Shown here: positions 23,341 to 32,635 of the stretch, piece by piece
Position numbering within the stretch: position 1 is the stretch's first letter
How the letters are laid out: each line of letters opens with the position of its first letter
Assembly: GCF_002307355.1 (NCBI RefSeq)
Contig: NZ_CP017481.1
Location: 1,178,001 to 1,242,000 of the forward strand
DNA: 64,000 nt
Direction: 5' to 3'
DNA from: Pectobacterium polaris
Lineage (GTDB): Bacteria; Pseudomonadota; Gammaproteobacteria; Enterobacterales; Enterobacteriaceae
The notes under the pieces: model-generated
Told to the model about the DNA's origin: nothing
Seen by the model: the letters and a program-made list of their open reading frames with translations, nothing else
Database searches by the model: none
Translations under genes and position numbers: made by a program

Positions 23341-24225
23341 GTGAATACATTTAGCGGTGTTTTTCCCTATCTGGTGTCACCCGTCAGGCCTGATGGTCAG
23401 GTAGATAAGTCTGTTCTGGCACAGCTCACTGAACATCTGATTCAATGCGGTGTACATGGCGTCGTGCCGTTAGGCAGCACCGGTGAATTTGCCTATCTCT
23501 CTGCGGCTCAGCGTCTGGATGTCGTCAAAACGGTGATCGAAACGACGGCGGGCCGTGTGCCGGTCATCGCTGGTGTCGCGTCGACAACGATTCAGGATGC
23601 CGTTGAGCAAACGAAACGCTACGTCGAACTGGGTGCGGATGGCATTCTTGCGGTACTGGAAGCCTATTTCCCCCTGAAAGACGAAGGCGTCGAACAATAT
23701 TTCCGCGCTATTGCCGAAGCCGCACAGGGTAAACCGGTGGTGCTCTACACCAATCCTCAGTTCCAGCGCTCCGATTTGAGTTTGCCCGTCATCGAACGCC
23801 TGAGCCATGTTAGTAACATCCGCTATATCAAAGACGCCTCGACCAATACCGGGCGCTTGCTTTCCATCATCGAACGTACCCGTGGCCGAATGGACGTCTT
23901 CTCCGCGTCTGCCCATATTCCTGCCTGCGTCATGCTGATTGGCGGCGTGGGTTGGATGGCTGGCCCGGCATGTATCGTTCCCAAACAGAGTATTGCTTTG
24001 TATGAAGCCGCCCGTGCGGGTGACTGGAACAGAGCAATGGAGCTTCAGCGTCCGCTGTGGCGCATCAATGAAATCTTTGCCCGTTATTCTATTGCCGGCT
24101 GTATTAAAGCGGCGCTGCAATTGCAGGGATTTGCGGTAGGCGATCCGCTGCCGCCTCAGCAACCGTTGGATGAAAAGGCGCGTAAGGAGATCGCTGACGT
24201 TTTGGCGTCTGTCGATTCCCTCTAA
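23341..24225 (+). CDS. DHDPS/N-acetylneuraminate lyase-family protein
   Basis: A 294-residue class I aldolase-type TIM barrel. The Schiff-base lysine is K164 in RYIKDAS, the catalytic tyrosine Y136 in LYTNPQ, and the PLGSTGEF loop at 43-50 matches the GxxGE motif. The start is GTG 23341 with AAGGAG 8 bases upstream; an in-frame ATG 14 codons earlier lies in the hairpin region. Members cleave or form C-C bonds to pyruvate or related keto acids. Its place among transport and nucleoside-hydrolase genes argues for a catabolic lyase rather than lysine synthesis. The substrate is unknown. Confidence 0.85.
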   Translation: MNTFSGVFPYLVSPVRPDGQVDKSVLAQLTEHLIQCGVHGVVPLGSTGEFAYLSAAQRLDVVKTVIETTAGRVPVIAGVASTTIQDAVEQTKRYVELGADGILAVLEAYFPLKDEGVEQYFRAIAEAAQGKPVVLYTNPQFQRSDLSLPVIERLSHVSNIRYIKDASTNTGRLLSIIERTRGRMDVFSASAHIPACVMLIGGVGWMAGPACIVPKQSIALYEAARAGDWNRAMELQRPLWRINEIFARYSIAGCIKAALQLQGFAVGDPLPPQQPLDEKARKEIADVLASVDSL

Positions 24226-24328
24226 CGCAAAATACATTTTGTTATTTTTCACGCTGTAGAGGTGTGGGTTTTTCTGCACCTTGATGTTCGGCAGTACCTA
24301 TTAAAAAGAGAAAAGGAATCATCGAAGG

Positions 24329-25282
24329 ATGAGCGCTTTACCTATTATTATTGATTGTGATCCGGGGATAGATGACGCGATTGCGTTATTAAGTGCATTT
24401 GTGTCACCAGAGTTGGATATTCGCGGCATTTGTGCGGTGTGTGGTAACCAGCCTGTGGAAAAAACGGTGCGTAATGCGCTGCAAATTGTTGAGCTGGGTC
24501 AGCGCACAGATATTCCCGTTTTCGCCGGCTGCCATCGGCCGCTGCTGCGTGATCCTATTCATGGCCAGTTCCACGGCGAAAGCGGACTGGGCCAGACGGT
24601 GCTGCCTGCGCCGCAAAAACAGGCCGACGCGCAGCATGCGGTGAGTTTTATTATTGCGCAGTGCAAACAGGCGATCGCTGACGGCACGCCGATCACGCTC
24701 TGTACGTTAGGGCCGTTAACCAATGTCGCGATGGCGCTGCGTATGTCTCCTGACATTGTCGACGGTATTGCACGCATCGTGATGATGGGCGGCGCATACC
24801 GGGAAGCAGGCAACCGCAGCCTGACCTCTGAATTCAATATGATCGCCGATCCGCAGGCGGCTAAAGTCGTGTTCGACTCGTCGATTTCCATCGTCGCGCT
24901 ACCGCTGGATGTCACGCATCAGGTGATTTTAACGCCGGAATTGGTGGCACGTTTCATTGCGCTATCTGGGCGTATTTCCGCCCCATTGGGTGAAATGATG
25001 GCGTTTTGGGATCGCAATGACATCCGCCGCTATGGCTCACGCGGCGGCCCGCTACACGATCCACTGGTCATCGCCTGGGTTCTGGCGCCGCACTGCTTCA
25101 CGACGGAAAAAGCCAGCGTTTACATTGAGCAGGAAAGCGAGCTGTGCATGGGGCAGACCGTTGCTGACTGGTATGGAAAAACCGATCGGCAGCCGAATGT
25201 GGATGTAGTGACGGGCGTTGATGCCAAACAGGTTGTTGAGCTGTTTGCTGACTTACTGAGCCGCTACGGAGAGGGTGTCTGA
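24329..25282 (+). CDS. Inosine-uridine-preferring nucleoside hydrolase (first)
   Basis: A 317-residue IUNH-family N-ribohydrolase that splits N-glycosidic bonds of ribonucleosides. The calcium-binding motif DCDPGIDDAIA is at residues 9-19, and the C-terminal histidine-containing GGPLHDPLVIAWVL near 239-252 is present. GGAATC lies just upstream of ATG 24329. The following paralogue starts one base after its stop. Both are predicted to be cytoplasmic since no signal peptide is seen. Confidence 0.9.
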   Translation: MSALPIIIDCDPGIDDAIALLSAFVSPELDIRGICAVCGNQPVEKTVRNALQIVELGQRTDIPVFAGCHRPLLRDPIHGQFHGESGLGQTVLPAPQKQADAQHAVSFIIAQCKQAIADGTPITLCTLGPLTNVAMALRMSPDIVDGIARIVMMGGAYREAGNRSLTSEFNMIADPQAAKVVFDSSISIVALPLDVTHQVILTPELVARFIALSGRISAPLGEMMAFWDRNDIRRYGSRGGPLHDPLVIAWVLAPHCFTTEKASVYIEQESELCMGQTVADWYGKTDRQPNVDVVTGVDAKQVVELFADLLSRYGEGV

Positions 25283-25283
25283 C

Positions 25284-26291
25284 ATGGTTCGAGAACGCAT
25301 AATTATTGATACTGACCCCGGCGTTGATGATGCAATAGCCATCTGGCTGGCATTGGCCTCGCCCGAACTGGATGTACTCGGGATTACCATTGTGGCTGGT
25401 AATGTGCCGCTTGCCGCGACGTTGCCGAACGCCTGCAACGTGGTGGGGGTGACGGGCAGAACCGATGTGCCGATTTTTGCCGGTGCTTCGCGCCCGCTCA
25501 TCCGCGATCAGGTTTTCGGTAAATACGCTCATATCGGTAAGTTTTCCTCTGACTGGGTGCCAGAAAGCACGCTGTCGCCGGAAGAGGAACATGCCGTCGA
25601 TTTTCTGGTGCGGATGACACGTCAGGCAGCAGCCGATAATAACCCGATCACCATTTGTTCTATCGGGCCGATGACGAATCTGGCGTTGGCGCTGTGTTTC
25701 CATCCTGATGTCGCACGCGGCATCAAACAGATTGTGTCCATGAGTTGCGCCTTTACCGCGATGGGGAATCGCGTACCGTGGGCGGATTTTAACGTCTATG
25801 CCGATCCGCATGCGGCGGAAATCGTTTTTTCTTCCGGTGTTCCCATTGTCATCATGCCGCTGGATGTGACCTTTCAGGCACTGATTCAGACGGAACAAGT
25901 TGATGCCATCGAACGTACCGGCGGTGCGCCGGGTAAGGCGATGGCCGCATTGCTGCGCATGTTTGACCGTAGCGAAGTTGAGCGCTTTGGCCGTGAAGGT
26001 GGGCCGATTCATGATGCGACCGTCATTGCATGGCTGCTGAAACCGGAGCTGTTCAAGTCAAAACGCGCTCGTATAGGCGTGGAAGTTGCCGGTAAGACTG
26101 CGGGTTACGTGTTTGCCGATTTTTATCACAAGCTGGGTGAGCCGGAGAATGCGCTGATCATGCGGGAAATCGACGAACAAGGATTCCTCGGGCTGATTGC
26201 CGATCGCCTGCGTCGCTATGGCCCTGAAGCAATCAATGATGTTGAAGAAATAAATGGTTCCGAAGCAATCAATGGGTCTGAGGAGCGCTGA
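25284..26291 (+). CDS. Nucleoside hydrolase (second paralogue)
   Basis: A 335-residue IUNH paralogue with DTDPGVDDAIA at residues 8-18 and GGPIHDATVIAWLL near 238-251. ATG 25284 was chosen because GGAGAGGG lies 8 bases upstream; an in-frame GTG is 3 codons earlier. It is divergent enough from the first that the pair probably differ in substrate. The C-terminal tail contains a short imperfect repeat, EINGSEAINGSEER, likely from local duplication. Its stop overlaps the permease start (TGATG), indicating coupling. Confidence 0.9.
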   Translation: MVRERIIIDTDPGVDDAIAIWLALASPELDVLGITIVAGNVPLAATLPNACNVVGVTGRTDVPIFAGASRPLIRDQVFGKYAHIGKFSSDWVPESTLSPEEEHAVDFLVRMTRQAAADNNPITICSIGPMTNLALALCFHPDVARGIKQIVSMSCAFTAMGNRVPWADFNVYADPHAAEIVFSSGVPIVIMPLDVTFQALIQTEQVDAIERTGGAPGKAMAALLRMFDRSEVERFGREGGPIHDATVIAWLLKPELFKSKRARIGVEVAGKTAGYVFADFYHKLGEPENALIMREIDEQGFLGLIADRLRRYGPEAINDVEEINGSEAINGSEER

Positions 26292-27268
26292 TGATCGCCT
26301 ACCTGCTGAGCCGAATCGGACAAACGCTGCTGACGCTGGCTGTGATGTCGGTGCTGGTGTTTGTGGGTGTTTATATGGTCGGTAATCCGGTCGATATGCT
26401 GTTGAGTGCGACGGCCACGCCAGCGGAACGGCTGGCGGTGATTCAGTCTTTTGGTCTGGATAAGCCCGTCTGGGAACAGTACGGGCTATTTGTCTGGAAC
26501 GCCTTTCAGGGCGACATGGGCAACTCTTTTATCTTTAACCAACCCGCGCTGACGCTGATTTTTCAGCGCATGCCCGCCACGCTAGAGTTGGCGATGGTGG
26601 CGTTTGTAATGGCGCTGGTTGTCGGTATTCCGCTGGGGATCTACGCTGGCCTGAAGCCGGACAGCGCGGTGTCCAAATCCATCATGACCTTTTCCATCCT
26701 CGGCTTTAGCCTGCCTACGTTCTGGATCGGGCTAGTGATGATCATGCTGTTCAGCGTGAAGCTAGGCTGGCTGCCGTCCTCTGGTCGGGGCGATACTCAC
26801 GATCTCTTCGGTATTCCCTTCAGTTTTCTGACCCGCGATGGTCTCGAACACCTGCTTTTGCCCGCATTTAACCTTGCGCTGTTTAAAATCTCGCTGGTTA
26901 TCCGCCTGATGCGTGCGGGCGTGATGGAGTGTCTGCAACAGGATTACGTGCAGTTTGCTCGTGCGAAAGGGCTGTCAGAAACCCGCATTGTGCTGGTTCA
27001 TGTGCTGCGCAACACGCTGATTCCACTGATTACCGTGCTGGGGCTGGAGCTGGGATCGCTGATCGCGTTTGCCGTCGTCACGGAAACCATTTATGCCTGG
27101 CCGGGCATGGGCAAGCTGATTATCGACTCGATCGCCGTGCTCGACCGTCCGGTCATCCTGGCTTATCTGATGATTACCGTCGTGATGTTCAGCGTGATTA
27201 ACCTGCTGGTCGATTTGCTGTATGTGCTGGTCGATCCGCGCGTGCGGCTGGGAGGAGACAAGGGATGA
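26291..27268 (+). CDS. ABC transporter permease, DppB/GsiC type
   Basis: A 325-residue inner-membrane permease with six predicted helices. The coupling-loop EAA motif is around residues 216-235 (QDYVQFARAKGLSETRIVLVH...). It has the family C-terminus LLVDLLYVLVDPRVRLG. It overlaps the preceding hydrolase by one base and the next permease by 4 bases. It would pair with that permease to form the channel for the solute bound by the 21719 gene product. Confidence 0.92.
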   Translation: MIAYLLSRIGQTLLTLAVMSVLVFVGVYMVGNPVDMLLSATATPAERLAVIQSFGLDKPVWEQYGLFVWNAFQGDMGNSFIFNQPALTLIFQRMPATLELAMVAFVMALVVGIPLGIYAGLKPDSAVSKSIMTFSILGFSLPTFWIGLVMIMLFSVKLGWLPSSGRGDTHDLFGIPFSFLTRDGLEHLLLPAFNLALFKISLVIRLMRAGVMECLQQDYVQFARAKGLSETRIVLVHVLRNTLIPLITVLGLELGSLIAFAVVTETIYAWPGMGKLIIDSIAVLDRPVILAYLMITVVMFSVINLLVDLLYVLVDPRVRLGGDKG

Positions 27269-28173
27269 CAGGGAATACGATACACCAGCCCGCTGCCGTG
27301 CAAAAAACAGCCCATCCGGTGATGCGCGTTATGATGGCGCTGATCAACGATCGGCTGGCGCTGTGTGGGCTGATCATGCTGGCGATTTTCGTACTGCTGG
27401 CGCTGCTTGCCCCGCTTCTGTCGCCGCAGAATCCCTACGACCTGATGCAGCTCGACATCATGGATGGCCGACTCGCGCCGGGTGCGCAGAGCATGGCGGG
27501 CATGACGTATTGGCTGGGGACGGACGATCAAGGGCGCGACCTGTTCAGCGCCATTCTGTACGGCACCCGCATCAGCCTGCTAGTAGGCTTCTCCAGTGCG
27601 GTGCTTGCGCTGCTGATTGGTGCTTCGCTGGGGCTGATTAGCGCCTACGTTGGCGGAAAAACGGATGCCACAATCATGCGTATCGTGGATATCCAGCTCA
27701 GTTTCCCCCCCATCCTGATTGCGCTGATCCTGCTGGCGGTGCTGGGGCAAGGGGTCGATAAGATCATCATGGCGCTGGTGGTGACCCAGTGGGCTTACTA
27801 CGCGCGCACGATTCGCGGTTCGGCACTGGTGGAACGTCGCCGCAGCTACGTAGACGCGGCGCGCAGCATGGCGCTGTCCAACCGCCGCATTCTGTTTCGC
27901 CATATTTTACCGAACTGTCTGGCACCGCTGATCGTGGTGGCAACGATGCGCATCGCCTACGCCATCATGCTGGAAGCGACTCTCTCATTTTTGGGGATCG
28001 GGCTGCCTGTGACGGAACCGTCGCTGGGGCTGCTGATCTCAAACGGTTTTGAATACCTGATGTCGGGCGACTACTGGATCAGCTTCTTTCCGGGGCTGAC
28101 GCTGCTGCTGCTGATTGTGGCGATCAATCTGGTCGGGGATGCGCTGCGCGATATCCTCAACCCGCGGAATTAA
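27265..28173 (+). CDS. ABC transporter permease, DppC/GsiD type
   Basis: A 302-residue partner permease. Family marks are WLGTDDQGRDLFSAILYGTRISL near 89-111 and the EAA loop YVDAARSMALSNRRILFRHILPNC near 196-219, with the C-terminus GDALRDILNPRN. It overlaps the upstream permease (ATGA) and is followed by the ATPase after 39 bases. Confidence 0.92.
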   Translation: MTGNTIHQPAAVQKTAHPVMRVMMALINDRLALCGLIMLAIFVLLALLAPLLSPQNPYDLMQLDIMDGRLAPGAQSMAGMTYWLGTDDQGRDLFSAILYGTRISLLVGFSSAVLALLIGASLGLISAYVGGKTDATIMRIVDIQLSFPPILIALILLAVLGQGVDKIIMALVVTQWAYYARTIRGSALVERRRSYVDAARSMALSNRRILFRHILPNCLAPLIVVATMRIAYAIMLEATLSFLGIGLPVTEPSLGLLISNGFEYLMSGDYWISFFPGLTLLLLIVAINLVGDALRDILNPRN

Positions 28174-28212
28174 TCTGTGGGAACGCCCATAGGAATAAGG
28201 GGTAACGAACAC

Positions 28213-30012
28213 ATGACAGCGCCGATTATGTCCGTTTCGCATCTGACCACCGCCTTTCAGGTGAACGGTGAGTGGATGAACGTGGTGCGGGATTTGTCCT
28301 TCACGATTGGCGAGAAAGAGACGGTCGCCGTGGTGGGGGAATCCGGTTCAGGGAAAAGCGTGATGGCGAAATCCATCATGCGCCTGCTGCCGCCCGGCCA
28401 AAGCCGGGTTGAAGGTCAGATTCATTTTGGCGACACCGAGCTGCTGTCGCTCCCCAGCAAAGCGATGCAGGATGTGCGCGGGAACCGCATCGGTATGATT
28501 TTTCAGGAGCCGATGACCAGCCTGAATCCAGTTTTGCCGATTGGTTACCAGATTACAGAAGTGCTGCGACGCCATCGCGGCATGGGGAAAGCCGAAGCGC
28601 GTGCCGAAGCGGTGCGCCTGCTGGAAAAAGTCCGTATTCCGGCGGCTAAGTCACGGTTGAATGAATATCCGCAGAGCTTCTCTGGTGGGATGCGTCAGCG
28701 CGTGGTGATTGCGATTGCGCTGGCCTGCCACCCGAAGCTGCTGATTGCCGACGAGCCGACGACGGCACTGGACGTCACGATTCAGGCGCAAATTCTCACG
28801 CTGATAAAAACCCTTCAGGAAGAAGAAGGGATGTCGGTGCTGTTTATCACCCACGATATGGGCGTGGTGGCGGAAGTGTCCGACCGCACGCTGGTGATGT
28901 ATCAGGGCGAGATGGTGGAAAACGCCGTCACGCGGGAGATCTTCCATCACCCGCAGCAGCCCTATACCCGCATGCTGCTGTCCGCGGTGCCTAAATTAGG
29001 CTCGATGTCCGGCAGCGAGTGGCCGCAACGCTTTCCGTTGGTCGATCTGAAAACGGGCGAGCGCCAACCGGTGCCGGAAGCGGTGAATACCGTGTCGGGC
29101 GAAGAGCCGGTGCTGACGGTAAAAAATCTGGTTACTCGATTTGATATCCGATCAGGTTTTTTCCGTCGGCTGTCTGGGCGAGTTCACGCGGTGGAGAATG
29201 TCTCGTTCGATCTCTGGCCGGGAGAAACGCTCGCGCTGGTCGGGGAGTCGGGCTGCGGTAAATCCACTACCGGTCGGTCGATTATTCGCCTCAACGACGC
29301 CGTCAGCGGGGACATCCAACTGCTGGGAAAAAATATCCTGACGGCGGATAAGCGTGAGCTGACGGATTCGCGGCGGCAGATTCAGATGGTATTTCAGGAT
29401 CCGTATGAAAGCCTGAATCCGCGCATGCGGATAGGGGAAGCCATCGCCGAGCCGATGCTGCTGCACGGTCTGGCCACCCGACAGAATGTGAATGCGAGAG
29501 TAAGCGCACTGCTGGAACAGGTGGGGTTATCCGGTGATATGGCTTCACGTTTCCCGCATCAGTTCTCCGGCGGGCAGCGGCAGCGCGTTTGTATTGCGCG
29601 CGCGCTGGCGTTGGAGCCGAAAGTGATTATTGCTGATGAATCGGTGTCGGCGCTGGATGTGTCCGTCAAGGCGCAGGTCATCAACCTGATGCTGGATCTC
29701 CAGCAGAAGCTGGGGCTGTCATTCCTGTTTATCTCGCACGATATGGCGGTGGTCGAGCGAATCAGCCACCGCGTGGCGGTGATGTATCTCGGCGAAATTG
29801 TGGAGATCGGGCCACGTTCGGCGATTTTCGACAATCCGCAGCATGACTACACCCGACGTCTGATTTCCGCGGTGCCCGTACCGGATCCGGATACCCGCCC
29901 GGTGCGTAATATCACCAATGATGAACTGCGCAGCCCGGTACGCGCCCCTGATTTCCATCCTCCCGCACGCCGCTATAAGCAGGTCGGAGAAGGACATTTC
30001 GTTCTGGAGTGA
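28213..30012 (+). CDS. Dual ABC ATPase for peptide-type uptake (GsiA-like fusion)
   Basis: A 599-residue protein with two ATP-binding cassettes in one chain, corresponding to DppD plus DppF. First cassette: Walker A GESGSGKS near 45, signature SGGMRQR near 160, Walker [13 protein letters not shown] near 180. Second: GESGCGKS near 350, SGGQRQR near 452, Walker B VIIADESVSALD near 473 (DES rather than DEP). The start was placed at ATG 28213 (MTAPIMSVSHL), 12 codons inside a longer frame, downstream of AAGGGG. It ends the operon and is convergent with the toxin-antitoxin pair 36 bases away. Confidence 0.92.
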   Translation: MTAPIMSVSHLTTAFQVNGEWMNVVRDLSFTIGEKETVAVVGESGSGKSVMAKSIMRLLPPGQSRVEGQIHFGDTELLSLPSKAMQDVRGNRIGMIFQEPMTSLNPVLPIGYQITEVLRRHRGMGKAEARAEAVRLLEKVRIPAAKSRLNEYPQSFSGGMRQRVVIAIALACHPKLLIADEPTTALDVTIQAQILTLIKTLQEEEGMSVLFITHDMGVVAEVSDRTLVMYQGEMVENAVTREIFHHPQQPYTRMLLSAVPKLGSMSGSEWPQRFPLVDLKTGERQPVPEAVNTVSGEEPVLTVKNLVTRFDIRSGFFRRLSGRVHAVENVSFDLWPGETLALVGESGCGKSTTGRSIIRLNDAVSGDIQLLGKNILTADKRELTDSRRQIQMVFQDPYESLNPRMRIGEAIAEPMLLHGLATRQNVNARVSALLEQVGLSGDMASRFPHQFSGGQRQRVCIARALALEPKVIIADESVSALDVSVKAQVINLMLDLQQKLGLSFLFISHDMAVVERISHRVAVMYLGEIVEIGPRSAIFDNPQHDYTRRLISAVPVPDPDTRPVRNITNDELRSPVRAPDFHPPARRYKQVGEGHFVLE

Positions 30013-30048
30013 ACGAATCGTGTTTACTGAAAATCCAGAACGACTTAA

Positions 30049-30348
30049 TTACAAAGTAAGCGCGATACGCTTACCATCAGGCAAGGTCACATCTAGCGTA
30101 AGCTTGCCGCCTAGGGCAGTGACATAGCGTTTCAGCGTTGACAGTTTTGGGTCATTCTCGACCTTCTCCATCTTAACAATGGATGGCTGTTTGACGCCCA
30201 GAGCTAACGCAAGCTGAGTCTGCGACATGTTCAGCTCTTCGCGTAGTTTCGCTAAAGTGATTTCTTGACGGATCTCAGCCGTGCGCGCTTCAATGCGCGC
30301 GCGGCTCTCTGGTGAACGTTTAGCCATCATTTCTTTAAGCGTTGCCAT
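30049..30348 (-). CDS. HigA-type antitoxin (XRE family)
   Basis: A 99-residue protein with a central Cro/C1-type helix-turn-helix (residues about 36-90, LREELNMSQTQLALALGVKQPSIVKME). It would neutralise the toxin encoded just upstream and repress their promoter. Its start overlaps the toxin stop by 14 bases on the minus strand, so the order is toxin first, as in HigBA systems. Confidence 0.88.
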   Translation of the reverse strand: MATLKEMMAKRSPESRARIEARTAEIRQEITLAKLREELNMSQTQLALALGVKQPSIVKMEKVENDPKLSTLKRYVTALGGKLTLDVTLPDGKRIALTL

Positions 30349-30706
30349 CTTCTTTTGCCTCCGGTGATATCAGATGCGATGTAAACTCAGCGTCTGCGAT
30401 CTTAATCATATGTTCGTAGAACAATTTTTCATCTTCGCCTTTCTTATCTCCCGCACATAAAATAATCGCCTTACGTGTCCGGTCAAACGCGAAGAATGTT
30501 CGATATGGGTGGCCGCCAACCTGAACCCGAAGCTCCTTCATATTTTTGTATTTTGAGCCTTTAATCTGATCAACCTGTGGTCGTCCTAGCTGTGGGCCAT
30601 CCTCTTCGAGTATAGCGAGATGTGCCAAAACCTCTTCCTGTACCGCTTCAGTTTGTTCATCAAACCAAATATCGAATAGCGCCCGTGTGACTATTTCCCA
30701 TGCCAA
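30335..30706 (-). CDS. HigB-type toxin (RelE/ParE superfamily)
   Basis: A 123-residue toxin of the phage Gp49-like HigB family. The core VGGHPYRTFFAFDRTRKAIILCAGDKKG is typical of ribosome-dependent mRNA interferases. The start was set at TTG 30706 (reading LAWEIVTRALFDIW), because GGAGG lies 9 bases upstream and the family begins with this sequence; an ATG 16 codons earlier lacks a Shine-Dalgarno. It forms an operon with the XRE antitoxin. The pair lies between two catabolic operons, a common place for acquired TA loci. Confidence 0.87.
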   Translation of the reverse strand: MAWEIVTRALFDIWFDEQTEAVQEEVLAHLAILEEDGPQLGRPQVDQIKGSKYKNMKELRVQVGGHPYRTFFAFDRTRKAIILCAGDKKGEDEKLFYEHMIKIADAEFTSHLISPEAKEDGNA

Positions 30707-30742
30707 TCTGTAAAACCTCCATGTCCTACACGCTGTAAATAC

Positions 30743-30786
30743 ATTATAACCCACAGGCTATATTGGCAAGCAAACCTTGTTAACAA
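30743..30786 (-). promoter_or_regulatory. Toxin-antitoxin promoter and candidate HigA operator
   Basis: On the minus strand a consensus -10 TATAAT lies at 30748-30743, with TTGCCA as a possible -35 (spacing 15, short). A perfect 10-bp palindrome TTGTTAACAA is at 30777-30786 just upstream. Leader to the TTG start is about 30 bases. Confidence 0.5.
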
Positions 30787-30891
30787 TAATGGAGCCGCCT
30801 TCCAACCTCGCTCGGCCCAATCCCTCTGGATGTTGAAATCTGGTAACGCTTGATGTTGCCAAATTGTATTGATTGTCCGTTTTGTGATCCA

Positions 30892-30927
30892 GATTGTAGT
30901 ACAACATATATAAATGGTACTACAATC
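30892..30927. promoter_or_regulatory. DgoR operator pair
   Basis: Two FadR-type sites, TTGTAGTACAA (30894-30904) and TGGTACTACAA (30915-30925), are 21 bp apart centre to centre. Together they form an 11-bp perfect inverted repeat GATTGTAGTAC/GTACTACAATC. They overlap an AT-rich stretch that could be the dgo -10 (TATATAAAT). They lie 117 bases upstream of dgoR, which as a GntR/FadR-family repressor would bind here. Confidence 0.7.
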
Positions 30928-31043
30928 AGGCCAAGAAAAGAGGGAAGGGTGCGGTTATTGTGCAACAGTTCGACGACGTCAGGCGGCATGGCGGGTAAAG
31001 TAAGTGCAGTGATATCAATCCGTTTTGTCTCGTTGAGGTGATG

Positions 31044-31742
31044 ATGAATAAGCAGGAATTAAGCAAAACCGACCGCATCATTCTGGATATTGGCCAACAG
31101 ATCGTTGGCGGAAAATACGCGCCGGGTACGCCGTTACCCGCAGAGGCTGAACTGTGTGAAGAATTTCAGACCTCGCGCAACATCATTCGCGAAGTGTTCA
31201 GAGCGCTGATGGCGAAAAGGCTGGTGGAAGTGAAGCGGTATCGTGGTGCGTTTGTGGCCGCGCGTAACCAGTGGAATTACCTGGATACCGACGTTCTGCA
31301 ATGGGTTCTGGCAAGTGATTACGACCCACGTCTGATCAGCGCGATGAGCGAAGTGCGTAATCTGGTGGAACCGACGATTGCCCGCTGGGCCGCCGAACGG
31401 GCGACCTCAAGCGAGCTGGCGGTGATTGAAGCGGCGCTGAACGACATGATTTCTAACCATCAGAATCGCGACGCATTTAATGAAGCGGATATTCGCTTCC
31501 ATGAGTCGGTATTGGCGGCGGTGCATAACCCAGTACTACAGCAGTTGAGCGTCGCGATCAGTTCGTTGCAGCGTGCGGTGTTTGAGCGCACCTATATGCC
31601 GGACGAAGACAACATGCCACGGACATTGCGTGAGCATCAGGATCTCTACGATGCCATTCGGCATCAGGATATTGAAGCAGCAGAGCGGGCGGCGTTGACC
31701 ATGATCGCCAGCTCGACCAAACGGTTAAAGGACATTACATGA
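31044..31742 (+). CDS. dgoR: D-galactonate repressor DgoR
   Basis: A 232-residue GntR/FadR-family regulator: winged helix at about residues 10-75 (PLPAEAELCEEFQTSRNIIREVFRAL) and an all-helical FCD domain after residue 95. ATG 31044 was chosen over the two preceding in-frame starts because GAGG is then about 5 bases upstream. The sequence matches remembered E. coli DgoR through most of its length. It represses the dgo operon until D-galactonate binds. Its stop overlaps the dgoK start (ATGA). Confidence 0.93.
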   Translation: MNKQELSKTDRIILDIGQQIVGGKYAPGTPLPAEAELCEEFQTSRNIIREVFRALMAKRLVEVKRYRGAFVAARNQWNYLDTDVLQWVLASDYDPRLISAMSEVRNLVEPTIARWAAERATSSELAVIEAALNDMISNHQNRDAFNEADIRFHESVLAAVHNPVLQQLSVAISSLQRAVFERTYMPDEDNMPRTLREHQDLYDAIRHQDIEAAERAALTMIASSTKRLKDIT

Positions 31743-32635
31743 GTGAAAGCTATATCGCCATTGACTGGGGTTCGACTAATCTGCGGGCGTGGCTGTATCT
31801 GGACGGCGTCTGTATCGATAGCGTGAAATCTGAAGCGGGCGTCACGCGTTTGAACGGTCAGACGCCGCAGCAGGTTTTTCAGCAGATCGTTGCACCGTGG
31901 CAGCAGCACAACGTGCCTGTCGTGATGGCGGGCATGATTGGCAGCAATGCGGGCTGGCTTTCCGTACCGTATCTGTCATGCCCGACTCGCCTGACGGATG
32001 TCGCTCATCGCCTGACGCGCGTAGAAGAAGCCCAGCCACTGGCCGCCTGGATCGTGCCGGGGCTGAGTATCGCGCAGGACGATAACTGTAATGTGATTCG
32101 CGGTGAAGAAACCCAACTGATTGGCGCATATAGCGAATGTCCTTCCTCTCTTTATTTGATGCCGGGAACCCACTCGAAATGGGTGCGGGCCGATGACAGC
32201 AACGTGCTGGATTTCCGCACGGTGATGACCGGTGAACTGCACCATCTGCTGATGACGCAGTCGTTAATTGGCGTGGGGCTGACCGAACAGCAGCCGTCCC
32301 CCGATGCTTTCCAGCAAGGGCTGGAACTGGGCTTTGCCGATGACAACATTATCCGCTGCCTGTTTGAAACCCGTGCGGCGCATGTGTTGGGGTGTCTGGA
32401 GAAAAGTGCCGTGAGCGACTGGCTGTCCGGGCTGCTGATTGGCAACGAAGTCTCACAAATGCAGCGCCACTATCAGGTGACGGCGGGAGACAGCATCACA
32501 CTCATCGGCTCGCCTGCGCTGACCGCGCGCTACGAAAAAGCATTACAACAAGCTGGATTGCGCTGGCAGCAGCTGGATGGCGATCGGGCTTTTCAGGCAG
32601 GAATAAGGAGCATTGTTAATGAGCTGGAATACTAA
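31739..32635 (+). CDS. dgoK: 2-dehydro-3-deoxygalactonokinase
   Basis: A 298-residue sugar-acid kinase of the ASKHA fold, phosphorylating 2-keto-3-deoxygalactonate with ATP. The phosphate 1 motif IAIDWGSTNLRAW is at residues 6-18 and the glycine-rich GTHSKWV near 143 is present. It overlaps dgoR by 4 bases and dgoA by 17, so the genes are coupled. It is the second step of the De Ley-Doudoroff galactonate route. Confidence 0.93.
   Translation: MSESYIAIDWGSTNLRAWLYLDGVCIDSVKSEAGVTRLNGQTPQQVFQQIVAPWQQHNVPVVMAGMIGSNAGWLSVPYLSCPTRLTDVAHRLTRVEEAQPLAAWIVPGLSIAQDDNCNVIRGEETQLIGAYSECPSSLYLMPGTHSKWVRADDSNVLDFRTVMTGELHHLLMTQSLIGVGLTEQQPSPDAFQQGLELGFADDNIIRCLFETRAAHVLGCLEKSAVSDWLSGLLIGNEVSQMQRHYQVTAGDSITLIGSPALTARYEKALQQAGLRWQQLDGDRAFQAGIRSIVNELEY

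Noticed and set aside
26230..26290. Short repeat in the tail of the second nucleoside hydrolase as a phase-variation tract
   Set aside because: Repeat units are imperfect and keep the frame; there is no simple-sequence tract that would slip.
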